Shown here: positions 15,955 through 23,606 of the stretch, one piece after another | How the letters are laid out: each line of letters opens with the position of its first letter | Numbering within the stretch: position 1 is the stretch's first letter | From: Phocaeicola_A sp964580305 | GTDB lineage: Bacteria > Bacteroidota > Bacteroidia > Bacteroidales > Bacteroidaceae | Length of the DNA stretch: 26,737 nucleotides | Direction: 5' to 3' | NCBI GenBank assembly: GCA_964580305.1 | Contig: CAZOKL010000020.1 | Span: 1 to 26,737, forward strand | Notes under the pieces: generated by a model | The model's database searches: none | Seen by the model: the letters and a program-made list of their open reading frames with translations, nothing else | What the model was told of the DNA's origin: nothing | Program-made: the position numbers and the translations under genes

Positions 15955-16464
15955 ATGGCAAAGTACAAGTTTGTCAAAAGAAAAAATCCACTCAAGCCGC
16001 AAGAAGGCTCATTGTGGTATGCAAACCCCTTAATCACGAACCGGCTCGAAACACGTGCCATCTGTAAAAACCTCGCCCGCAACACGACGCTCTCGGCCTC
16101 CGAACTCGAATTCGCCTTCGGAACCGTGTGCGATGCCGTGCCCGAACAACTGGCACAAGGCAACAGCGTGCAGTTGGGACGGCTCGGATGGCTGCGTCTT
16201 TCGTTCGGCAGCGAAGGCGTGGCCGACATCAAGGACTTTGATGCCGCGACGATGATTAAAAACCTCAAGGTCGTGCTCACCCCATCGAAGGAGTTGCTCG
16301 AAATGCTCAAGCAGTTACTGACGTTTGAAAACGCAGGCGTTGTGGAAAACGGCTTCACCTTCACCACCACGCGAGCCTATGAGGAGTATAAGGAAACGGG
16401 GCAATTGCCTGTGGAAGGCGGCTCGTCGACTCCCGACACTGGCGGCGAGGGCGACGGACTCTGA
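15955..16464 (+). CDS. HU-family DNA-binding protein (HU-HIG / histone-like, Bacteroidetes type)
   Basis: A nucleoid-associated-protein relative. The 169-residue protein begins MAKYKFVKRKNPLKPQEGSL and shows the Bacteroidetes HU-HIG pattern: an N-terminal strand segment, then SASELEFAFGTVCDAVPEQL (the HU helix-turn-helix-like helices), GNSVQLGRLGWLRLSF (the beta-arm region) and NLKVVLTPSKELLEML. It ends in a low-complexity Gly/Ser/acidic tail (GGSSTPDTGGEGDGL). An open frame continues upstream to 15730 through the repeat array, but the usual family N-terminus is MAKYK, and the upstream part is just translated repeat. It is probably monocistronic: promoter at 15664-15695, terminator at 16484-16530. 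The target of the protein is unknown; the array in its leader could be a binding site (speculation). Confidence 0.85.
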   Translation: MAKYKFVKRKNPLKPQEGSLWYANPLITNRLETRAICKNLARNTTLSASELEFAFGTVCDAVPEQLAQGNSVQLGRLGWLRLSFGSEGVADIKDFDAATMIKNLKVVLTPSKELLEMLKQLLTFENAGVVENGFTFTTTRAYEEYKETGQLPVEGGSSTPDTGGEGDGL

Positions 16465-16483
16465 TGCACACGCACACACAAAG

Positions 16484-16530
16484 AAGGCGCAGTGACGCGG
16501 CCCGCAGGGCCAGGCGTTGCTGCGCCTTTT
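16484..16530 (+). terminator. Two-level intrinsic terminator after the HU-family gene
   Basis: AAGGCGCAG (16484-16492) pairs with CTGCGCCTT and is followed by TT. Inside the loop a second stem, GGCCC with GGGCC, can form. Confidence 0.85.
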
Positions 16531-16617
16531 CACGTGCCGCCAGCCGAGGGAAGCACCCGGTTTCGTTACCTTTTCTAAAAATACGATGCTGCTGCCCGTT
16601 ACTCGGCTGATTTTACT

Positions 16618-16625
16618 TACCTTTG
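16618..16625 (+). promoter_or_regulatory. -7 element for the porin operon
   Basis: TACCTTTG matches TAnnTTTG, 8 bp before the chosen porin start. No TTTG lies at 19-21 bp upstream. The short distance would give a nearly leaderless transcript, so either a second promoter exists or the element is not used. Confidence 0.4.
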
Positions 16626-16633
16626 CTCCCAAT

Positions 16634-18703
16634 ATGAAAAAGGCTATCTTTATTCTGACAACGATACTGGCAGCCCTCTTTGGAGGAAACACGTCTGCCC
16701 AGAACTACAGCCAGCTGCTTGATGAGACGGCAGACGGCCTGCGCTATATCGATGAAGACGGGAACTACCTGGACAGAGACTCGACGACGGTCGACAAAAA
16801 CACCGTGCCCATCGGCATCAAGATGTGGACGATAGACTCCCACTTCGGCAACCGCACGGAAATCCCCGTCGACACGCTCATGCACCAGTTTCAGAACATA
16901 CAGTTCACCGACGGCCTGAACGGTGAGTACAATTATCTGGGCAACATCGGCTCGCCCCGCCTGTCGCGCATCTTCTTTCATCGGCAGGAAGCCTCGCAGT
17001 TCATCTTCACCGACCCTTACGACTATTTCATCGTGCCGGTGGACAAATATCACTTTCTCAACACCAAGTCGCCCTTTGCCAACATCTCCTATTTCTCAGG
17101 CGGCAACAAGCAGAACGGCGAAGACCGCTTCATGGCCTACTTCGGTGTCAATGCCAACCGGCGGCTGAACTTCGGCTTCAGCTTTGACTACGTTTACGGA
17201 CGAGGCATGTACAACAACCAGGCGACGTCGCTCTTCAACAGCACGTTCTTCTCCTCCTACCAGGGCGACAAGTATGACTATCACTTTCTCTTCAGCAAAA
17301 ACCACATGAAGATGGCGGAAAACGGCGGCATCACGGACGACCGCTACATTGTCAGTCCGGAAGAAATCTCCACGACCAGCTCCTACACACCGTCAGACAT
17401 TCCCACTAACCTGGAAAGCACGTGGAACCGCAACGACAACTATCACATCTTTTTCACCCACCGCTATAACCTGGGCTTCTATAAAGAACCGGAAGACACC
17501 GCGCAACACTATGATGACTTCATCCCCGTGACGAGCTTCATACATACCCTTCAATATGACAACAACGAGCGGCAATACATCGCCTACGAAACTCCGGACA
17601 ACTATTACGTAAACGATTTCTTCGGGAGCGACTACCAGCGCGACATCACGAGCTACACTTCGCTAAAGAACACCTTTGCCATCGCCCTGCGCGAAGGCTT
17701 CAACAAATGGGCAAAAGCCGGCCTGACAGCATTTGTAAACTATGAGATGCGCACCTATCACATGGTGGACACCCTGAGCTCGGCAGAGGAACGCTATAAC
17801 CGCAAGTACACAGACAACATACTCAGTGTCGGCGGCGAACTGCTGAAGGAGCAGGGCAAAACCCTCCACTACCGCGTATATGGCGAAACGGCTCTGACGG
17901 GCGATGAAGCGGGCACATTCAACGTCACAGGTAATGCCGACCTCAACTTCCGTCTCTTCAAAGACACCATCCAACTGGCAGCAAACGCATACATAAAACA
18001 CATCAATCCGTCGTTCTACTTCCGGCACTACCACTCCCGGCACATCTGGTGGGACAATGACTTGTCCAAAGAGCTGCGCACACGCATCGAGGGAGAGTTC
18101 AAATCACAAAAAGCCGGTCTGCAACTGAGCATCGGAGTGGAAAACATCACGAACTACACCTATTTCGATAATGCCGCAGAAGCCTACACCACGGACGGTA
18201 CGACCACCTACCTACACAACGTGAAAGTGAGCCAATGCAGTGACAACATCCAAGTGCTGAGCGCCACACTGAAAAAGGACTTTGCCCTCGGCATCTTACA
18301 TTGGGACAATGAAATCACCTATCAGAAGAGCAGCAACCAAGACGTCCTGCCCCTACCCGACTTGTCACTCTACAGCAATCTCTACCTGAAATTCCAGCTG
18401 GCGAAGAAGGTCTTGTCTGTGGAGTTGGGAGCAGACGTGCGCTACTTCACCAAATATTATGCTCCGGACTATTCACCGGCCATCGGACAGTTCTACCTCC
18501 AGAACCCGAATGACCGCATCGAAATTGGGAACTACCCCATTGTGAACCTCTATGCCAACCTCCACCTGAAACATACGCGCATCTATGCAATGGTGTATCA
18601 CGTGTCAGAGGGCATAGGCAACTCCAGCTACTTCCTGGCTCCTCATTACCCCATCAACCCGATGTGGTTCAAGTTCGGCCTTTCCTGGAACTTCTTCAAT
18701 TAA
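16634..18703 (+). CDS. Putative porin (Bacteroidetes outer-membrane beta-barrel)
   Basis: Predicted outer-membrane barrel of the Bacteroidetes 'putative porin' family; the solute is unknown. From ATG 16634 the protein is 689 residues with a clear signal peptide (MKKAIFILTTILAALFGGN, cleavage after TSA). The mature part is rich in alternating aromatic beta-strands, for example RRLNFGFSFDYVYGRGMYNN and YHIFFTHRYNLGFY. It ends MWFKFGLSWNFFN, an aromatic C-terminus as expected for barrel assembly. An in-frame ATG at 16517 would add 39 residues that read through the preceding terminator and lack a signal peptide, so 16634 is chosen. Six bases separate it from the next gene, indicating a two-gene operon with a periplasmic binding protein. 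Confidence 0.82.
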   Translation: MKKAIFILTTILAALFGGNTSAQNYSQLLDETADGLRYIDEDGNYLDRDSTTVDKNTVPIGIKMWTIDSHFGNRTEIPVDTLMHQFQNIQFTDGLNGEYNYLGNIGSPRLSRIFFHRQEASQFIFTDPYDYFIVPVDKYHFLNTKSPFANISYFSGGNKQNGEDRFMAYFGVNANRRLNFGFSFDYVYGRGMYNNQATSLFNSTFFSSYQGDKYDYHFLFSKNHMKMAENGGITDDRYIVSPEEISTTSSYTPSDIPTNLESTWNRNDNYHIFFTHRYNLGFYKEPEDTAQHYDDFIPVTSFIHTLQYDNNERQYIAYETPDNYYVNDFFGSDYQRDITSYTSLKNTFAIALREGFNKWAKAGLTAFVNYEMRTYHMVDTLSSAEERYNRKYTDNILSVGGELLKEQGKTLHYRVYGETALTGDEAGTFNVTGNADLNFRLFKDTIQLAANAYIKHINPSFYFRHYHSRHIWWDNDLSKELRTRIEGEFKSQKAGLQLSIGVENITNYTYFDNAAEAYTTDGTTTYLHNVKVSQCSDNIQVLSATLKKDFALGILHWDNEITYQKSSNQDVLPLPDLSLYSNLYLKFQLAKKVLSVELGADVRYFTKYYAPDYSPAIGQFYLQNPNDRIEIGNYPIVNLYANLHLKHTRIYAMVYHVSEGIGNSSYFLAPHYPINPMWFKFGLSWNFFN

Positions 18704-18709
18704 ATCACC

Positions 18710-19534
18710 ATGAATAAAAAACGACTTGCAGGCGGCATTCTCCTCTGCTGCGCGCTCATCGCAGTCGTGGCGATGTGGCCCTCTCCGCATGAAACGGTCA
18801 ACAGTCAACCGCGCTCTTACGAAGAAATCATCCGCTCAGGCATCATTCGTGCCACAACGGAATACAACTCCATTGGATTTTATGTGGATTATGACACCAT
18901 CACCGGCTTCCATTATGAACTGCTCCAGGCATTTGCCCGTGACAAAGGGCTGCAAGCTGAGATTATCCCTGAAATGGAACTGAATGCCCAATTAGAAGGA
19001 ATCAATCAAGGCATCTTCGACATCATTGCCGGCAGCCTGCTCATCACAAGCGAGCAGAAAGACTCTCTCTTGCTCTTTTCCCACCCCATCTTGCTCAATC
19101 GGCAAGTGTTGGTACAGCGCAAGTCCCAAGGAGAAAATGACACTTCCTACATTGCCCAGCAAATACAATTAGCACAAAAGACGGTCTATCTGCCTGAAGG
19201 TTCCCCTGTGAAATATCGTATACATAATCTCAGCGTTGAAATTGCCGACACCATCTATGTGAAAGAGTTTCCCAAATACGGCAGCGAACAGTTATTGGCA
19301 CTCGTGGCACATGGAGACATTGATTATGCCATTTGTGAAGAAAGCATAGCCAAAAGGCTCATCGGACAATATCCCCAGCTGGACATCGACACTGCCATTA
19401 GTTTCAACCAATTCTACGGTTGGGGAGTCAGCAAAGAGTCACAATCGCTCATGGATACACTCAATGTTTGGCTGGACTCTTACATGAAAACTCCACCCTT
19501 CAAAAAACTGCTGCAAAAGTATGATTTAGAGTAG
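18710..19534 (+). CDS. Periplasmic solute-binding protein (SBP family 3-like, MltF N-domain type)
   Basis: Probably binds a small polar ligand, or acts as a stand-alone relative of the MltF regulatory domain. The 274-residue protein has an N-terminal hydrophobic anchor or signal (GGILLCCALIAVVAMWP) and then a type-3 binding-protein fold: SYEEIIRSGIIRATTEYNSI, GFHYELLQAFARDKGLQAEI, LEGINQGIFDIIAGSLLITS and LLALVAHGDIDYAICEES. No transglycosylase (SLT) domain follows, unlike full-length MltF. It lies 6 bp after the porin gene, so outer-membrane entry and periplasmic capture may be linked. No ABC permease or ATPase is in the window. Lipoprotein status is unclear because the cysteines at 13-14 lack a convincing lipobox. 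Confidence 0.8.
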   Translation: MNKKRLAGGILLCCALIAVVAMWPSPHETVNSQPRSYEEIIRSGIIRATTEYNSIGFYVDYDTITGFHYELLQAFARDKGLQAEIIPEMELNAQLEGINQGIFDIIAGSLLITSEQKDSLLLFSHPILLNRQVLVQRKSQGENDTSYIAQQIQLAQKTVYLPEGSPVKYRIHNLSVEIADTIYVKEFPKYGSEQLLALVAHGDIDYAICEESIAKRLIGQYPQLDIDTAISFNQFYGWGVSKESQSLMDTLNVWLDSYMKTPPFKKLLQKYDLE

Positions 19535-19553
19535 ACAGACACCGGAGTCTGTC
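19534..19553 (+). terminator. Hairpin at the stop codon of the binding-protein gene
   Basis: GACAGAC (19534-19540) and GTCTGTC (19547-19553) form a perfect 7-bp stem with an ACCGGA loop, directly at the TAG. No T-run follows. It overlaps the first unit of array C. Confidence 0.4.
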
Positions 19554-19652
19554 CCTCCCGTACACGCCCTCTATGGTAAGCACGGGCGGAGTCCAGGGTA
19601 GGCAGATGCGGAGTCTAGGGAAAGGTAGGCTTCCCCTTAAGGCCTCACATAC
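19543..19652. repeat. 22-bp-period tandem array C between convergent genes
   Basis: CGGAGTC or CGGAGTCT-type anchors occur at 19543, 19587 and 19609, on an exact 22-bp grid, with a decayed unit at 19565 and possibly another at 19631. Units 19587 and 19609 agree at 13 of 22 positions. The 19631 unit has TTAAGGC at positions 7-13, exactly as the last unit of array B does. The array occupies most of the 181-bp gap between the two convergent genes; the remainder (19653-19715) has only a weak TGCGAT/ATCGCA inverted repeat that may end the btu transcript. Confidence 0.65.
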
Positions 19653-19715
19653 CTCCGATAAAAGCATCCTCATCTTTGCGATTGCCGGCCTTTCACCATC
19701 GCAGGTACGTTCAAT

Positions 19716-20858
19716 TTATTCCAACCGACGATAATATTGCGGCTCATAATCCGGTAACAATTCCGGATGCATGGCTTTAATCATGTCTTTCAGAAGAATG
19801 TGAGGAATGCCGGCCATGTTTTCATAAAGAGGTGCATACTCCAAGTTGCAATAAATCACTTTATGCTCGCGAAAAGCCCGAAAATCCTTATAACGCCGGT
19901 CTGCCGCCTCCAGAGCTTCGTATGTGAACGTGCCTGGAAAACCATTCATGACACGCCAGAACTCCACATCGTGTCCCCGAGCATATGCAGTCTCAAAATC
20001 AAGAATCACACCACCCGTGTGATTATCATCCTTGTAAAAATAATCGGCTCCTGCATCGGTGAAAAGACGGGCATAAAAACTTTGCCCGCCCGGCACATAC
20101 CAATGCCCGGCACGAAGCTCCCCACTCATCACCGTAGGACGTCGCTCAACTTTCGAGGCAATGTCCTTCCAATGATTATATTCACGCTCTATGCCGGAAA
20201 ATAAGGTTATGGCTTCTTGCTCCTTCCCAACAAGCAGTCCGCAGAGACGCATCCATTCACTCAAGCCCAAAGCCGAGGTCTCATTGAATGCCCAATAAGA
20301 CAAGAGCGGAGCACCTCTCTCCGCCAACAATTCATAGCCTCCACGTCTGCGGGGAGAAATGAGTATCAATTCCGGATTCGTGGCCATGACAACCTCGACG
20401 TTAAAATTGCCTTCAATGCCGATGCGCTTGATGCGTCCGTCGTCAAGCCGGTCCAGCCATTCAGGATTTTGCAAACGCCGAGTATCACTGGTTGCCACCA
20501 CGCAATCATAGGCATCCATCAGACTGAATGCCTTGAGTTGCGGAGTGGTCATACACACGATACGTCGCACGGGAATATGTATTACCGTATAGTCTTGGGG
20601 AATGTCATCAATCTGTTGTCCACGAGGGATGAGTGCAAAATGTTCCACCGGCGCATCAGATTTCGTGGGTTCCTGAATGTCGACCAAACGAACACTGTCT
20701 GACCGATAGGTGATTCGAAAACCTTTGGCATAGCGGGGCACAAAGACGGAATCAACTATGGGTTCATCCGCATCTGCCGACTTGTCATGTGTCTGCCCAC
20801 AAGCTATAAACATGATAATGGTCCATCCCCATATACCTATCCTACACAACACACTCAT
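19716..20858 (-). CDS. btuF: BtuF-like cobalamin/metallophore-binding lipoprotein
   Basis: Predicted periplasmic substrate-binding protein of an ABC importer (cobalamin or a related corrinoid, by context). The 380-residue protein has a lipoprotein signal, IIMFIACGQ, with Cys20 as the acylation site. The body fits the type III helical-backbone fold: HIPVRRIVCMTTPQLKAFSL, NVEVVMATNPELILISP, GAPLLSYWAFNET, VMSGELRAGHWYVPGGQSF and FTDAGADYFYKDDN. These are typical of the BtuF/FhuD-like family in Bacteroidetes. It lies 21 bp after the TonB receptor gene, in the same transcript and so under the cobalamin riboswitch. No btuC or btuD is present downstream; the transcript meets a convergent operon. 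A siderophore substrate is the alternative, but the riboswitch argues for corrinoids. Confidence 0.85.
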   Translation of the reverse strand: MSVLCRIGIWGWTIIMFIACGQTHDKSADADEPIVDSVFVPRYAKGFRITYRSDSVRLVDIQEPTKSDAPVEHFALIPRGQQIDDIPQDYTVIHIPVRRIVCMTTPQLKAFSLMDAYDCVVATSDTRRLQNPEWLDRLDDGRIKRIGIEGNFNVEVVMATNPELILISPRRRGGYELLAERGAPLLSYWAFNETSALGLSEWMRLCGLLVGKEQEAITLFSGIEREYNHWKDIASKVERRPTVMSGELRAGHWYVPGGQSFYARLFTDAGADYFYKDDNHTGGVILDFETAYARGHDVEFWRVMNGFPGTFTYEALEAADRRYKDFRAFREHKVIYCNLEYAPLYENMAGIPHILLKDMIKAMHPELLPDYEPQYYRRLE

Positions 20859-20879
20859 GACAACAGCATTGATTGGGAA

Positions 20880-23063
20880 TTATTTCCTGAAACGCACCAA
20901 CAGACTGGCAAATAAAGACCGTCCGGGGTTGAGCGTCGCATAATGACTGTTATAAGGACGGTCGTCGCGATAATTGAACAGGTTCTCCACACCAAGACCT
21001 GGTTCGAGTGTGAAGTCTTTCAGACGGATGACATGACGGGTGGTCAAGTCCCACGTCTGGAAAGCCGGTGAGGAATCATACGTCTCTGACCAGCGTGTTC
21101 CCTGATAACGACCGAACAGGCTGACATTCAACGTGTAGATGCCCCATGTCTTTCCCCATCCCGCATTAAACGTAGCCGAATGACGCACACTTCGTTCGAG
21201 CGGAGTGTCGGCCACCAGGTCCTTGGTATGTGTATAATTATAGCTGGCTCCAAACGTAAAGCCTGCTCCCGGATATGCAGTAAACCCGACATCTACTCCG
21301 CGGATACGTGCCTTACCCACGTTGGCATACTCCTGACGGGAGATAATCCCGTTAGCCTCGTCTTCCTCGGTCAGTTCCAAACGTTTATAATCGATGAGGT
21401 TGCGTATGTCATTCTGATAAACAGAGACCGATGCCGAAACAAAAGACGTGTTATATTCGGCATTCACCGTATAGAAATTGCTTGTTTCAGGCTTTAGATT
21501 TGTGCTTCCCATCGTGATTTTGTTATTATTTTCGGAGATGGAATAAAGCTGTTGCAAGGTTGGCGCACGGAAAGCTGATGCATAAGAAGCACGGAGATTG
21601 AAATCGCCCCATTTATACATCAAAGAGAGTTTCGGGTTAAAACGGTTCTTGAACGTCTCGTGATAGATGTAACGAAAACCGATAACGGCACTCAGATTGC
21701 GAATGATGCTGACCTCATCTTGTGCATAGAATGCCAGTGTATACATGGTGCGGTTTTTCATGTCGCCCAAATCGCTCGTAGCGGTCGACTTCAGGGCATC
21801 ACCCGTATAGTCCAGCCCAACATTGAGCGTATTGAACTGGCCGAAGCGAAACACTCCCTTTAAGTAAGCATTCGTATAGTCCTGGTTTTTACTGTTCATA
21901 TGCTCACCGGCCGAATGAGAGCCACTCTGCTCCGTGTAGTTCTGAAACGAACGGTAGTTGGTCGTCGTGGCTCCCAACTCCAAATAGGACGAATGCGGCA
22001 ACATGTATTTTGCAACACCACCATATTGATAAGTTTTATGTTCGATGTTATACTTCACAACCGGATTACGGTCGTTCTCATAAGTGGAATAGGTGCCAAA
22101 AATGTCAAAAGTCAGTCGCTCCGTGGCCCGGAAAGTAAAAGTCTGGCTGATGTCATTGCTGAACCAATGATAGACCGGCTGTTTGTCGGTCAGCTCCCGC
22201 GTACCGTCGTCATCCTCCTCATAATCACTCAGTTTCCAGCCGTTGGACTGCTGGCGTTGATAAGACGTGTGAGAAGAGAACCAGCCCACATTCACGTCGG
22301 CATTGGCACTTTCCGTCAATCGGCCATGCGAACTGATACGTGTGTCAGACATAACATTAATGAGGTCGCGTGTGTCTTCATCGGTAATGATATTGATGAC
22401 GCCGGCCATAGCATCGCTGCCATAAAGCGCCGAGGCTGCCCCCTTCACAATCTCAATGCGTTTCACATGGCCAATATTGATACGGCTGAGGTCAACATTG
22501 CCCGAAGTATCCCCAGCCACCTTACGACCATTAATGAGAATCAACACATACTTGCCTGACAAGCCGTTCATATATATGTTGGATGACATGGATGTGGTTT
22601 GGAAAGAAATGGAAGGAACGAGTTTCTGAAGCACATCCTCCACATTGGCCGCATTGGCTTGCTGAATTTCTTTCTTGGTGATGACTTCAACCGGAACGGG
22701 CGAATCTTTCAACCGATGGTGCGTCCCCGTGCCGGTGACGACCACCTGATCCAAACTGACTGTACCCTCATTCATCTTGATAAGCAATCCGTCTGTGTTG
22801 CTACTCACAGGATGTGATTGCGTGGCATAATCCGTGCGACTGATGCGCATCACGTAATTTCCATCAGGAATGTTCTTTAAGGCAAACTCGCCTTCGCCGT
22901 TCGTTACACACCCGATATTGGTGTCTCTCAGACGCACAGTCGCTCCCTGCACAGGTTCGCCTGTTTTCGAATCCACCACTTTTCCACTCACAGAAAACTG
23001 TGCATACGTGTTTACAGCATACACTCCGGCCACTAAAGCAGCCACAAAAAATCTTTTGTTCAT
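20880..23063 (-). CDS. btuB: TonB-dependent outer-membrane receptor, cobalamin-regulated
   Basis: Energy-dependent importer at the outer membrane; the substrate is inferred to be cobalamin from the upstream riboswitch. The 727-residue protein has a signal peptide (MNKRFFVAALVAGVYAVNTY). A carboxypeptidase-regulatory-like domain (about 23-107) contains GKVVDSKTGEPVQGATVRLR. A TonB-box-like DQVVVTGT is followed by the plug domain (about 125-235, with VEDVLQKLVPSIS, YVLILINGRKVAGDTSG and ASALYGSDAMAGVINIIT), and then the 22-strand barrel. The C-terminus is ASLLVRFRK. It lacks the SusC-length N-terminal extension and has no SusD partner, so it is not a polysaccharide locus. It is followed at 21 bp by the btuF-like lipoprotein gene. 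Confidence 0.9.
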   Translation of the reverse strand: MNKRFFVAALVAGVYAVNTYAQFSVSGKVVDSKTGEPVQGATVRLRDTNIGCVTNGEGEFALKNIPDGNYVMRISRTDYATQSHPVSSNTDGLLIKMNEGTVSLDQVVVTGTGTHHRLKDSPVPVEVITKKEIQQANAANVEDVLQKLVPSISFQTTSMSSNIYMNGLSGKYVLILINGRKVAGDTSGNVDLSRINIGHVKRIEIVKGAASALYGSDAMAGVINIITDEDTRDLINVMSDTRISSHGRLTESANADVNVGWFSSHTSYQRQQSNGWKLSDYEEDDDGTRELTDKQPVYHWFSNDISQTFTFRATERLTFDIFGTYSTYENDRNPVVKYNIEHKTYQYGGVAKYMLPHSSYLELGATTTNYRSFQNYTEQSGSHSAGEHMNSKNQDYTNAYLKGVFRFGQFNTLNVGLDYTGDALKSTATSDLGDMKNRTMYTLAFYAQDEVSIIRNLSAVIGFRYIYHETFKNRFNPKLSLMYKWGDFNLRASYASAFRAPTLQQLYSISENNNKITMGSTNLKPETSNFYTVNAEYNTSFVSASVSVYQNDIRNLIDYKRLELTEEDEANGIISRQEYANVGKARIRGVDVGFTAYPGAGFTFGASYNYTHTKDLVADTPLERSVRHSATFNAGWGKTWGIYTLNVSLFGRYQGTRWSETYDSSPAFQTWDLTTRHVIRLKDFTLEPGLGVENLFNYRDDRPYNSHYATLNPGRSLFASLLVRFRK

Positions 23064-23124
23064 TAAATGATAAAATAAAGATATTAATAAAAGTGCCCTT
23101 TATCCCGAAGGTACATGTTTATTG

Positions 23125-23345
23125 CAATGGGCTGGCAGGTTTCCTGACTTTTCCCAGAGAAATTACCTTCCCGTCTCCCTTTCACGTTGCAAATCGTAGC
23201 GGAAACAGTGGTCATTCGAGTTGCAAATTTCTCCTTGTAATACCCTAATAATAGGTATGAGATTTACAGTAGCGGGCACTGTTCCGGTCTTTCACCGGAT
23301 TCCCTTTTATGCAGTGCAAGAAATGCTCCTGCATCACCAGACCGG
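23125..23345 (-). promoter_or_regulatory. Cobalamin (AdoCbl-type) riboswitch
   Basis: On the minus strand the RNA contains GGGAATCCGGTGAAAGACCG with ACAGTGCCCGCTACTGTAAA close behind (about 23310-23260). The highly conserved B12-box-like AGTCAGGAAACCTGCC is at 23149-23134. A side stem ATACC/GGGTAT lies in between. These are the canonical core segments of cobalamin riboswitches, in the right order, ahead of a TonB receptor gene. Downstream, GCCC at 23132-23129 (next to the B12 box) can pair with GGGC at 23098-23095, followed by ACTTTTATT, which could form an expression-platform terminator; that part is inference. Confidence 0.93.
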
Positions 23346-23348
23346 GTG

Positions 23349-23377
23349 CAAAAGTACAAAATTTCCAGATATACAAA
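23349..23377 (-). promoter_or_regulatory. Probable promoter of the riboswitch-btuB transcript
   Basis: On the minus strand TTTG (23377-23374), 17 bp, then TACTTTTG (23356-23349). The -7 element is a full match; the spacing is slightly short. It ends just before the riboswitch, giving a transcript start near 23343. Confidence 0.6.
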
Positions 23378-23436
23378 ACAATGTCCCTGAGGCCTATGAA
23401 AAAAATATAGAACGGGGCATTCTATGTAGTGTATTT

Positions 23437-23454
23437 CTTTTTGCCACCAAAAAG
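23437..23454. other. AT-rich hairpin in the btuB/iorA divergent region
   Basis: CTTTTTG (23437-23443), CCAC loop, CAAAAAG (23448-23454). A second small dyad, ATAGAA/TTCTAT, lies at 23407-23425. Both are in the ~230-bp gap between the divergent btuB and iorA transcripts and could be boundary or operator elements; function unknown. Confidence 0.35.
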
Positions 23455-23549
23455 ACCTTTATTTTACATCATGAAAAGAAAGCAACAGCATATAGAGAAC
23501 GTATTATATTTTTTTAATAGAAATATGACTAACGTATCGTTGGTACCAT

Positions 23550-23581
23550 ATTGTGTATCATGAAAAAAAATTCTACATTTG
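23550..23581 (+). promoter_or_regulatory. iorA operon promoter
   Basis: ATTG at 23550-23553 (three of four bases of TTTG), 20 bp, then TACATTTG at 23574-23581. The -7 element is a full match, 25 bp before the iorA ATG. Confidence 0.65.
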
Positions 23582-23594
23582 TTTCATCATGAAA
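23582..23594 (+). promoter_or_regulatory. Palindromic operator candidate at the iorA start site
   Basis: TTTCAT-C-ATGAAA is a perfect 6+1+6 palindrome directly after the -7 element. The sub-motif ATCATGAAAA occurs again at 23468-23477 and 23557-23566, the latter between the -33 and -7 elements. The placement over the start site would suit a repressor. Inference only. Confidence 0.45.
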
Positions 23595-23606
23595 AAACAC
23601 TAGCTT

